Below are positions 57,652 to 64,000 of a DNA stretch of 64,000 bases, piece by piece. A program made the position numbers and the translations under genes. Numbering within the stretch: the stretch's first letter is position 1; each line of letters opens with the position of its first letter. The notes beneath the pieces are model-generated. The model was not told where the DNA came from. It searched no databases and worked only from the letters and a program-made list of their open reading frames with translations. This DNA comes from Acinetobacter lwoffii. Its GTDB lineage: Bacteria; Pseudomonadota; Gammaproteobacteria; Pseudomonadales; Moraxellaceae. The DNA lies in the NCBI RefSeq assembly GCF_022967985.1, contig NZ_JALJVC010000002.1, positions 223,654-287,653 on the forward strand, given 5' to 3'.

Positions 57652-58638
57652 ATGAAGCAAGCAGTTCGTGTTGCCGTTACTGGCGCTGCAGGTCAAATTG
57701 GTTACAGCCTATTATTCCGTATCGCAAGCGGCGAAATGCTAGGTAAAGATCAACCAGTGATTTTGCAATTGCTCGAAGTTCCTTTTGAGAAAGCTCAGCA
57801 AGCGCTTAAAGGCGTAATGATGGAGCTTCAAGATTGCGCATTCCCATTACTAGAAGACATGATCGGTACTGATGATCCTAAAGTTGCATTTAAAGATGCT
57901 GACTATGCGTTATTAGTTGGTTCACGTCCACGTGGTCCAGGTATGGAACGTGCTGACCTGCTTAAAGTGAACGGTGAAATCTTCATCGGTCAAGGTCAAG
58001 CATTGAACGAAGTTGCAAGCCGTGACGTTAAAGTTCTAGTTGTTGGTAACCCTGCAAACACGAATGCTTACATCGCAATGAAATCTGCTCCAGATCTCCC
58101 AGCGAAAAACTTCACTGCAATGTTACGTCTTGACCACAACCGTGCTGCATCTCAAATTGCTGCTAAAACTGGTAAAGCGGTTAAAGACATCAAAAATCTT
58201 ACAGTTTGGGGTAACCACTCTCCAACCATGTATGCCGACTACCGTTTTGCAACAATTAACGGCGAAAGCGTTAAAGACATGATCAACGACCAAGAATGGA
58301 ATGCAAATACATTCCTTCCGACTGTTGGTAAACGTGGTGCTGCGATCATCGAAGCACGTGGTTTGTCTTCTGCTGCTTCTGCTGCTAATGCTGCAATCGA
58401 CCATATGCGCGATTGGGCTCTTGGCACAAACGGCGAATGGGTAACGATGGGTATCCCTTCTGACGGTTCTTACGGTATCCCTGAAGGCGTAATGTTCGGT
58501 TTCCCTGTAACAACTGAAAACGGTGAATACAAAATCGTTCAAGGTCTAGAAATCGACGAATTCAGCCGTGAACGTATCAACGTTACGTTGAACGAACTTG
58601 AAGAAGAGCGCGCAGCAATTGCTGATATGCTTAAATAA
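57652..58638 (+). CDS. mdh: Malate dehydrogenase
   Basis: 328 residues. The NAD-binding loop [11 protein letters not shown] is at about 11-21 and the catalytic region [10 protein letters not shown] at 183-192. It interconverts malate and oxaloacetate in the TCA cycle. This form resembles cytosolic-type enzymes found in Acinetobacter. Heavily biased codon use points to high expression. Confidence 0.95.
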   Translation: MKQAVRVAVTGAAGQIGYSLLFRIASGEMLGKDQPVILQLLEVPFEKAQQALKGVMMELQDCAFPLLEDMIGTDDPKVAFKDADYALLVGSRPRGPGMERADLLKVNGEIFIGQGQALNEVASRDVKVLVVGNPANTNAYIAMKSAPDLPAKNFTAMLRLDHNRAASQIAAKTGKAVKDIKNLTVWGNHSPTMYADYRFATINGESVKDMINDQEWNANTFLPTVGKRGAAIIEARGLSSAASAANAAIDHMRDWALGTNGEWVTMGIPSDGSYGIPEGVMFGFPVTTENGEYKIVQGLEIDEFSRERINVTLNELEEERAAIADMLK

Positions 58639-58664
58639 TTTGATCTTTTTAGATTAAGTTGAAG

Positions 58665-58693
58665 AAAAGCACTCCATTTGGGGTGCTTTTTTT
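58665..58693 (+). terminator. Terminator of mdh
   Basis: AAAAGCACTCC/GGGGTGCTTTT, loop ATTT, then T-run. Confidence 0.9.
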
Positions 58694-58810
58694 ATGTCAC
58701 TCACTTTAATCAACAAAAAATAACAAGCTGTGAAGGAGAGACAACTGAGTTTTCGCTATGAGCGATCTAAGGTAGAGACAAGATTATAGATAAAAAAGAT
58801 GGAGGTTCAG

Positions 58811-59089
58811 ATGTTAGAACAACGCGCCACCTTCGAACTTTTCTTTGAACAATTGGGTCTGGATTCGAGTCCGGAAGCGATTGATGAGTTTATTAATACG
58901 CATCAAATCGGTATGGATGTGCCCCTGCATAAAGCTCCTTTTTGGAGTAAATCACAGCATGACTTTCTGATCAGTCACTGGAAGAAAGATGATGACTGGG
59001 CCATTTTTGTTGATGTATTGAATGAACAATTACATATTGAGGCAGAGGGTTCAGGTTCCTGTGACATACCCGGCCATAAATCAACCTAA
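58811..59089 (+). CDS. DUF2789-family protein, copy 1
   Basis: 92 residues. Signature LFFEQLGL, THQI, FWSKSQHDFLISHWKKDDDW and DVLNEQLHIE. Function unknown. Start at 58811, where GGAGG lies 5 bases upstream. First of three tandem paralogues. Confidence 0.8.
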   Translation: MLEQRATFELFFEQLGLDSSPEAIDEFINTHQIGMDVPLHKAPFWSKSQHDFLISHWKKDDDWAIFVDVLNEQLHIEAEGSGSCDIPGHKST

Positions 59090-59140
59090 GAATTCGAATC
59101 TCAACACGCTCATAATTTAACACTACGATGGAGTCTATTT

Positions 59141-59395
59141 ATGCTTACGGAACAACAGTTAACTTTAGAATTATTATTTGAACAATTGGGTTTGCCTTCT
59201 GATGAAGCCTCAATTAATCAATTTACCCATACCCATCAATTGCCATCTGAAGTCGCATTGCCAGATGCCGAATTCTGGAGTGAGGGACAAAGTGCCTTCC
59301 TGCGTGAACATTGGCACCAAGATGATGAATGGATTGTCATTATTGACAAGTTAAATCAGCTGTTACATGTGGAAAGCGACAAGCAAAGCTTTTAA
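59141..59395 (+). CDS. DUF2789-family protein, copy 2
   Basis: 84 residues, same signature (LLFEQLGL, THQLPSE, FWSEGQSAFLREHWHQDDEW, DKLNQLLHVE). Diverged from its neighbours at about half of positions by eye, so the duplication is not recent. A terminator follows at 59422. Confidence 0.8.
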   Translation: MLTEQQLTLELLFEQLGLPSDEASINQFTHTHQLPSEVALPDAEFWSEGQSAFLREHWHQDDEWIVIIDKLNQLLHVESDKQSF

Positions 59396-59421
59396 ATGCA
59401 TTCATACAAAAAGAAACAACA

Positions 59422-59449
59422 AACCTAGTCAAATGACTAGGTTTTTTTT
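59422..59449 (+). terminator. Terminator between DUF2789 copies 2 and 3
   Basis: AACCTAGTC/GACTAGGTT followed by eight T residues. Confidence 0.88.
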
Positions 59450-59510
59450 GCCTTATCTTATAAGTTAGATCTATAAATAATTACAATTTATCTGATATAA
59501 GGAGGGCGCG

Positions 59511-59768
59511 ATGCTCGCAAAGAACCAACCATCCTTAGAGCTCTTGTTTTCTCAGCTCGGTCTCGCCAATAGTCCTGCGGCTATTGAATTGTATGTACGC
59601 ACCCATCAACTGCCAGCAGGGCTGTCCTTGCATGATGCGCCATTCTGGAATAAAGCCCAGCGTTCTTTATTGATTAGCCATTTGGTACAAGATGATGATT
59701 GGGCAATTTGGGTCGATGAACTGAATCAGCAACTGCACATGGACGCTTATAGACGTCAACCTGCTTGA
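59511..59768 (+). CDS. DUF2789-family protein, copy 3
   Basis: 85 residues; LLFSQLGLA, THQLPAGLS, FWNKAQRSLLISHLVQDDDW and DELNQQLHMD match the other two. AAGGAGGGCG precedes the ATG, an unusually strong ribosome binding site, and a terminator separates it from copy 2, so it is probably expressed separately. Confidence 0.8.
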   Translation: MLAKNQPSLELLFSQLGLANSPAAIELYVRTHQLPAGLSLHDAPFWNKAQRSLLISHLVQDDDWAIWVDELNQQLHMDAYRRQPA

Positions 59769-59822
59769 TCATTTTTCCTATATTTTTCTGATATTTAAAA
59801 TAAGATGATATAGCTTGTATTA

Positions 59823-59848
59823 AAAAACGCCTCATTTGAGGCGTTTTT
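59823..59848. terminator. Bidirectional terminator after DUF2789 copy 3
   Basis: AAAAACGCCTCA/TGAGGCGTTTTT, loop TT, between convergent genes. Confidence 0.9.
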
Positions 59849-59858
59849 GTTCTTTGGC

Positions 59859-60386
59859 TTAATGCATTTTGCTTTTTAATATTTTGTTAAACCATTCGTG
59901 CTGACGATAATCATTAAATGCATGATGCTGCTGTAATAATTCCAGCTCAAATTCGGCAGTGGTGGTGTACTTACCTAACCAGTGGCGGGTCAGGGCCGGC
60001 TCATTTTTACTGGCACTGGCATAGGCCAGAAAGAAATAAATGTCCCCATGTTCATAATTGGCCATTGGCTTTAAAATTTGCTGAGTAATCAGGGCGAAAT
60101 GGTGCTCTTTGGTCAATTCAAAAAACATCATATAAGCCTTGGCCAGATGCAAAGATAGGTTGATATACATGCGCAGCGGCATTTCTTCAAATTCTACCCG
60201 GCCTTGTTCCAGCAACACTACGGCTTCTTGCAGGAAATGTCGCTGTTCCTGACGCAGTTCACTTAAAGTCACCAGCTGTAAACGAAGATCAGCACGTTCA
60301 AGCGTTAATTCCGGCGTATTGCCTTTTAAATACAATTGGTCAGTTTCACCCAGACGTTGAATAATCTGTTTGGTCGTTAATCGCAT
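59859..60386 (-). CDS. Helical protein of unknown function
   Basis: 175 residues from MRLTTKQIIQRLG; largely alpha-helical by sequence with many Leu/Gln/His. The start was set at 60386 because GAGG is 9 bases upstream. No family recognised. Confidence 0.6.
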   Translation of the reverse strand: MRLTTKQIIQRLGETDQLYLKGNTPELTLERADLRLQLVTLSELRQEQRHFLQEAVVLLEQGRVEFEEMPLRMYINLSLHLAKAYMMFFELTKEHHFALITQQILKPMANYEHGDIYFFLAYASASKNEPALTRHWLGKYTTTAEFELELLQQHHAFNDYRQHEWFNKILKSKMH

Positions 60387-60456
60387 CAACGCAATCCTCA
60401 TTTCTCAATAATGGCTATATGAGGTTAAAAATTAAAATTTAAAGCGGCAGCGTGTC

Positions 60457-61059
60457 TTAGAGTAGTGAGGTATCACTTCTTAGCCAGGCGGTAATGGATA
60501 GGCGTTGCTGTTTAGAGATTAAAACTTCATGTAATAAATCGCTCTGGAACAGCGCCATTCGGTTCGGTTTTGGCTGGATAATATGCCACTGGCCATGTTT
60601 GTCCTGCAGGCGTAGTTCACCGCCCCAGTCCGTCTGCCATTGTCCATGTAAATAATACACACTGGAAATCATCCGGCCATTTTTATCTTGAGGATTGTCG
60701 CGGTGCAGGGTATAGAACTCACCCGCGTGATAGCAAGCGAAATGTGCTTCGACATCTTTGATGCCTAAATAAAACGCGCGGTTTAAAATTTGGGAAAATT
60801 GTTGAAGTGTTTGGATGTGTAGGTGGGAAATTTGAAATTCAGGTTGTAACCAAAGAATATGATCACTACGGATGTTGTTAACTACACCATTTTGAATGGC
60901 TGCATTACGAAATTCGTTTAAGTGGCTTAAGCATTCTTGGCTCACTGCATGTTGATATTCGCTAGAGTAAGCATCGTCAACAATACTAAAGCCATGTTGA
61001 TCTAAATCATCTAAGATTTGATCAACATTCCAATCCCCTGGGATGATAACTGCTTCCAT
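60457..61059 (-). CDS. 2-oxoglutarate/Fe(II)-dependent dioxygenase-like protein
   Basis: 200 residues with the facial triad H119, D121 (LHRDN) and H177 (LLHEVL), and the co-substrate Arg R186 in RLSITAWLRSD. This is the prolyl-4-hydroxylase-like arrangement. The substrate is unknown. Transcribed away from rlmJ. Confidence 0.82.
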   Translation of the reverse strand: MEAVIIPGDWNVDQILDDLDQHGFSIVDDAYSSEYQHAVSQECLSHLNEFRNAAIQNGVVNNIRSDHILWLQPEFQISHLHIQTLQQFSQILNRAFYLGIKDVEAHFACYHAGEFYTLHRDNPQDKNGRMISSVYYLHGQWQTDWGGELRLQDKHGQWHIIQPKPNRMALFQSDLLHEVLISKQQRLSITAWLRSDTSLL

Positions 61060-61176
61060 TTTTTCAATTCTCGATAGTGTGGTAAAAAAAGGTCCGCTAT
61101 TTTAGTTCAATAATCGTTTCTGAACGAACTAGTTTTTCATGTTAAAATAGCAATTGATCTTAGGAATAATTGAAAC

Positions 61177-62034
61177 ATGAATTACCGTCACTCTTACCAC
61201 GCAGGCAACTTTGCCGATGTCATGAAGCACGTTTTATTGCTTCAGTTGTTGACTCGACTGAATGCAAAAGACAAACCTTATCGCTATGTAGATACACATG
61301 GTGGTGCAGGTAAATATGATTTGTCGACTGCCGAAGCGCAAAAATCAGGTGAGTTTTTAAACGGTATTCATCGTCTTATTAAGCTGGATGATTCGATCAA
61401 GCGTAATGCACCTGAAGGCGTACAACAATACTTGAAAATTGTTGAAAACATGCGTGAAAACTTTGGTAAGGGTGCTTATCCGGGTTCGCCGTGGTTTGCG
61501 CTAGAAGGCATGCGTGAAATTGATAAAGCGACCATTTTTGAAATGCAGCGTGATGTATTCCAGCAACTTCGTCATAATATTTTTGACAAGCGTGCCGGTT
61601 TGCATGAGCGTGATGCATACGAAGGTCTGTTGGCAGTCATTCCACCGAAAGAAAAACGTGGTCTGGTGATGATTGATCCGCCGTATGAGCTGGAGCGTAA
61701 AGATTTCCCGCAGTTGGTTGAGCTGCTGGTTGCCGCGTATAAGAAATGGCCGACAGGTGTATTCGCCGTTTGGTATCCAATTAAAGACCGTGCCATGATT
61801 GAACGCTTCGAGAAGAAAATGTTCAAGACTGGTATCCGTCGTCAGTTGGTGTGTGAAGTCTGTGTATGGCCGGATGATACCCCAGTAGGCTTGAACGGTT
61901 GTGGTTTACTGGTGATTAACCCGCCTTGGAAATTCTCTGAAGATGCTGATGAAGCACTACAGTGGTTATTCCCGCATCTTCGCATGAGTGAAAACGGTGG
62001 TCACGCTGCAGTTCGTTGGTTAGTGGGCGAGTAA
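61177..62034 (+). CDS. rlmJ: 23S rRNA (adenine-2030-N6)-methyltransferase
   Basis: 285 residues; MNYRHSYHAGNFADVMKH is the RlmJ N-terminus and the catalytic DPPY motif is at 167-170. It methylates A2030 of 23S rRNA, and like other DPPY enzymes uses S-adenosylmethionine. Standard length. Confidence 0.93.
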   Translation: MNYRHSYHAGNFADVMKHVLLLQLLTRLNAKDKPYRYVDTHGGAGKYDLSTAEAQKSGEFLNGIHRLIKLDDSIKRNAPEGVQQYLKIVENMRENFGKGAYPGSPWFALEGMREIDKATIFEMQRDVFQQLRHNIFDKRAGLHERDAYEGLLAVIPPKEKRGLVMIDPPYELERKDFPQLVELLVAAYKKWPTGVFAVWYPIKDRAMIERFEKKMFKTGIRRQLVCEVCVWPDDTPVGLNGCGLLVINPPWKFSEDADEALQWLFPHLRMSENGGHAAVRWLVGE

Positions 62035-62072
62035 TTTTTTTAAAGATCAGGTCATAGCTAGGATCGACAAGA

Positions 62073-62894
62073 ATGACAAATATAAGCAAACCGGAACGCG
62101 ACTCTTCAACCGAAGTGCCTTTTGATGGCATCACCTTTGAGGTGGAAGAAGAGGAGCATACTCAGGAAGGGCAAAAAGTTAAGCGTCGAGGCATCTATCT
62201 ATGGCCGAACCTGATTACAACGGCCGCGTTGTTATCAGGTTTCTACTCGATTATTGCTAGTATGAATGGTGATTTTCAGCAAGCTATTTATGCGATCTTT
62301 ATTGCGGCATTACTGGATGGACTAGATGGCCGTGTGGCACGTGCCATTGGTGCACAAAGTCCTTTCGGCGAACAGTTTGACTCGCTTTCTGACATGCTGG
62401 CTTTTGGTGTGGCTCCCGCTATTTTGATGTATAGCTGGGGCTTGAGTGATTTGGGCCGTATTGGTCTGGCGGCTTGTTTTGTTTATACCGCATGTGCTGC
62501 GTTCCGTCTGGCACGCTTCAATGTACAGATTGGTGTGGTCGACAAACGTTATTTTATTGGTGTCGCAAGTCCTCTGGCTGCCATCATGATTGTGTCACTG
62601 GTCTGGGTCGGTCTGGATTTTCCAGAAATCTTTGATATTCGTGAACCTTCTCTTCAGGTCATTAATGCAGTGGTCATCATTGCGGTAGGCTTGTTGATGA
62701 TTTCCAATATCAAATATTATTCATTCAAAACAGTAGAACGTAAACGGGTTCCGTTTTTTGTCCTACCAATCGCCGTATTCGTCTTTGCAGCGATGACTTA
62801 TAATATTCCTGTCGGCATTCTGGTAATTTCTATTCTCTATGCTTTGTCTGGTTTTGTGACCACTTTTATGGCAAAAAGATCGAGTACATTATAA
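62073..62894 (+). CDS. pssA: CDP-diacylglycerol-serine O-phosphatidyltransferase
   Basis: 273 residues, multi-pass. The CDP-alcohol phosphatidyltransferase motif starts DGLDGRVAR and closes with FDSLSDM (about 75-102). It makes phosphatidylserine, precursor of phosphatidylethanolamine. The cytosolic head is longer and more acidic than usual (about 40 residues before the first helix). Confidence 0.9.
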   Translation: MTNISKPERDSSTEVPFDGITFEVEEEEHTQEGQKVKRRGIYLWPNLITTAALLSGFYSIIASMNGDFQQAIYAIFIAALLDGLDGRVARAIGAQSPFGEQFDSLSDMLAFGVAPAILMYSWGLSDLGRIGLAACFVYTACAAFRLARFNVQIGVVDKRYFIGVASPLAAIMIVSLVWVGLDFPEIFDIREPSLQVINAVVIIAVGLLMISNIKYYSFKTVERKRVPFFVLPIAVFVFAAMTYNIPVGILVISILYALSGFVTTFMAKRSSTL

Positions 62895-62912
62895 AAAGAT
62901 AAGGAGTCTGAG

Positions 62913-63989
62913 ATGCGGTTTCTTCAAGATTTTTTAGATCGTTCGAAACAGCTGAATCAGACTCCTACTGTTTCGCGCTATCCCGCCTATCATGGCCCCA
63001 CCTCAAAATATAAAATTATTCATCAGGGTTTGATGATCCCCGGGCTTCCGGCACCCCTCTATTATTTAAACTTTCTGAGTATTATCGGGCAACCCAATGC
63101 ACCCATGCTGGCAAACCCGAGTGCAATCGAAACCACAGCCTTAGATACCGCCACCGTGATTTGCAGTTCGAGCCCACATATGGTGGGACAATTGCATCAC
63201 TATTCGGTCAAGCAGGACTGTCATTTTAGATCAGGTCTGTTTCAGTTTCTGGATCGTGAGCAATTGAGCGGAAGTTTTCCAAATTTTCGTTTGCAGCGTT
63301 CTGACTCGGAACTCAGTTTTGATTTAAATATTCAAACCACTCAACTGATTTCTCATTTTACCCAAATGCGGTTTTCCTTGGCAGATCACTGGTCTTTGCT
63401 ATGTCATTGTCAGGGAACGGTGAACTATAAAGCGCAGCAATATACGATCGATGGTCTTGGAAGCTTTGAATACGCGCGGAGTTTTAACTTTCCTTATCTA
63501 CCTTTGGCCTTCCTGACTTATCAAATTATTAATCTCAGTGAAAACAGGCAACTGTTGTTGGCGCAGATTCGGGATGGTTTTAATCGTATTGTTCAGTCGC
63601 GGATCTATCTGCGTGATTTAAAAAACATGCGGACCCAAATGTTCGATCGAAAAGTTTATTTTAAAGTTCATCGTGTTTATCCGTGTGTCACGACACCCAA
63701 TCGGCAAAGTATGTATTTGCCGCGCGAATTTGAATGGTGTTATGAAAATGCAGACGGTACTTGTATCTGGGTACAAGGTCAAAGTCGTGGAGATTTTAAA
63801 TTTGGCCTGGCAGCGGGCTATGTAGGAAGTTTTAGTTATCAAGTGAAAATAAATGAAGAAACTGAAAATGGGGAAGGGGGTTATTGTGAATACATAGATT
63901 GCCGGCCTTTACGCTTTCAGGAACAGAATAAAACTGAAAAAAGATTAAGTCATTTATCCAATTCAGTCCCTTTAATGCTCAAGAAATGA
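62913..63989 (+). CDS. Protein of unknown function
   Basis: 358 residues, no signal peptide or clear membrane segment. Central region rich in aromatic and His residues (SSPHMVGQLHHYSVKQDC and FSLADHWSLLCHCQG). The start MRFLQDFLDRSKQ is preceded by AAGGAG. It is 18 bases after pssA on the same strand, so a link to lipids is possible but unproven. No family was recognised. Confidence 0.7.
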   Translation: MRFLQDFLDRSKQLNQTPTVSRYPAYHGPTSKYKIIHQGLMIPGLPAPLYYLNFLSIIGQPNAPMLANPSAIETTALDTATVICSSSPHMVGQLHHYSVKQDCHFRSGLFQFLDREQLSGSFPNFRLQRSDSELSFDLNIQTTQLISHFTQMRFSLADHWSLLCHCQGTVNYKAQQYTIDGLGSFEYARSFNFPYLPLAFLTYQIINLSENRQLLLAQIRDGFNRIVQSRIYLRDLKNMRTQMFDRKVYFKVHRVYPCVTTPNRQSMYLPREFEWCYENADGTCIWVQGQSRGDFKFGLAAGYVGSFSYQVKINEETENGEGGYCEYIDCRPLRFQEQNKTEKRLSHLSNSVPLMLKK

Positions 63990-64000
63990 AGAAAATTGCG

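Overview
The window is a chromosomal segment of a gammaproteobacterium, almost certainly an environmental Acinetobacter. The grounds are the AlmA-type long-chain alkane monooxygenase, the Acinetobacter-like ribosomal protein sequences, the MiaB-PhoH-YbeY and PrlC-YheV neighbourhoods, and the AT-leaning base composition. No phage, transposase, plasmid or CRISPR genes are visible.

Layout: 1-2171 holds the 3'-truncated engB GTPase gene, the nitric-oxide repressor gene nsrR and an hmp-like globin gene that lacks its reductase domain, with a near-perfect NsrR operator in front of the latter. 2325-5994 has a HerA/YjgR-type ATPase, a MetC-like PLP enzyme and a class I glutamine amidotransferase. 6084-19875 is the complete S10-spc-alpha ribosomal superoperon (rpsJ to rplQ, 28 genes including secY, rpmD, rpmJ and rpoA), with a strong promoter, a structured leader and a final terminator. 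20038-23581 carries almA, a long-chain-type acyl-CoA dehydrogenase and sdhE-ygfX. 23657-28318 holds a paired dyad, a 32-residue membrane peptide, a TatT-like lipoprotein, a rhombosortase and an enlarged TRAP permease. 28341-34938 holds a DMT transporter, prlC-yheV and rnr.

35202-36472 has tRNA-Ser(GCT) and two identical tRNA-Arg(ACG) genes flanking a DHFR-like gene. 36578-44465 is a mixed metabolic and transport region: a START-like secreted protein, an FAH hydrolase, an AraC regulator divergent from two DMT exporters (one YddG-like), a YihY protein, WrbA, and a zinc-ribbon protein with a KDQ repeat tail.

44466-47700 is the most unusual locus. An extremely AT-rich upstream region precedes a small secreted protein, a CsgG/HfaB-type outer-membrane channel lipoprotein and a secreted Ser/Thr/Asn-rich repeat protein. 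Together they look like a compact curli- or holdfast-like fibre export system without the canonical csg genes.

47956-64000 is mainly housekeeping: xpt, a DUF3108 protein, a TonB-like protein, a REP/MITE-like 108-bp element, ybeY-phoH-miaB, slt, an RNase T2-like protein that has lost its catalytic residues, mdh, three tandem DUF2789 paralogues, a 2OG-Fe(II) oxygenase, rlmJ, pssA and an unknown protein. Start codons were adjusted from the longest open frame wherever a ribosome binding site or family length favoured an internal start. All function calls rest on sequence recognition by eye, not on database searches.
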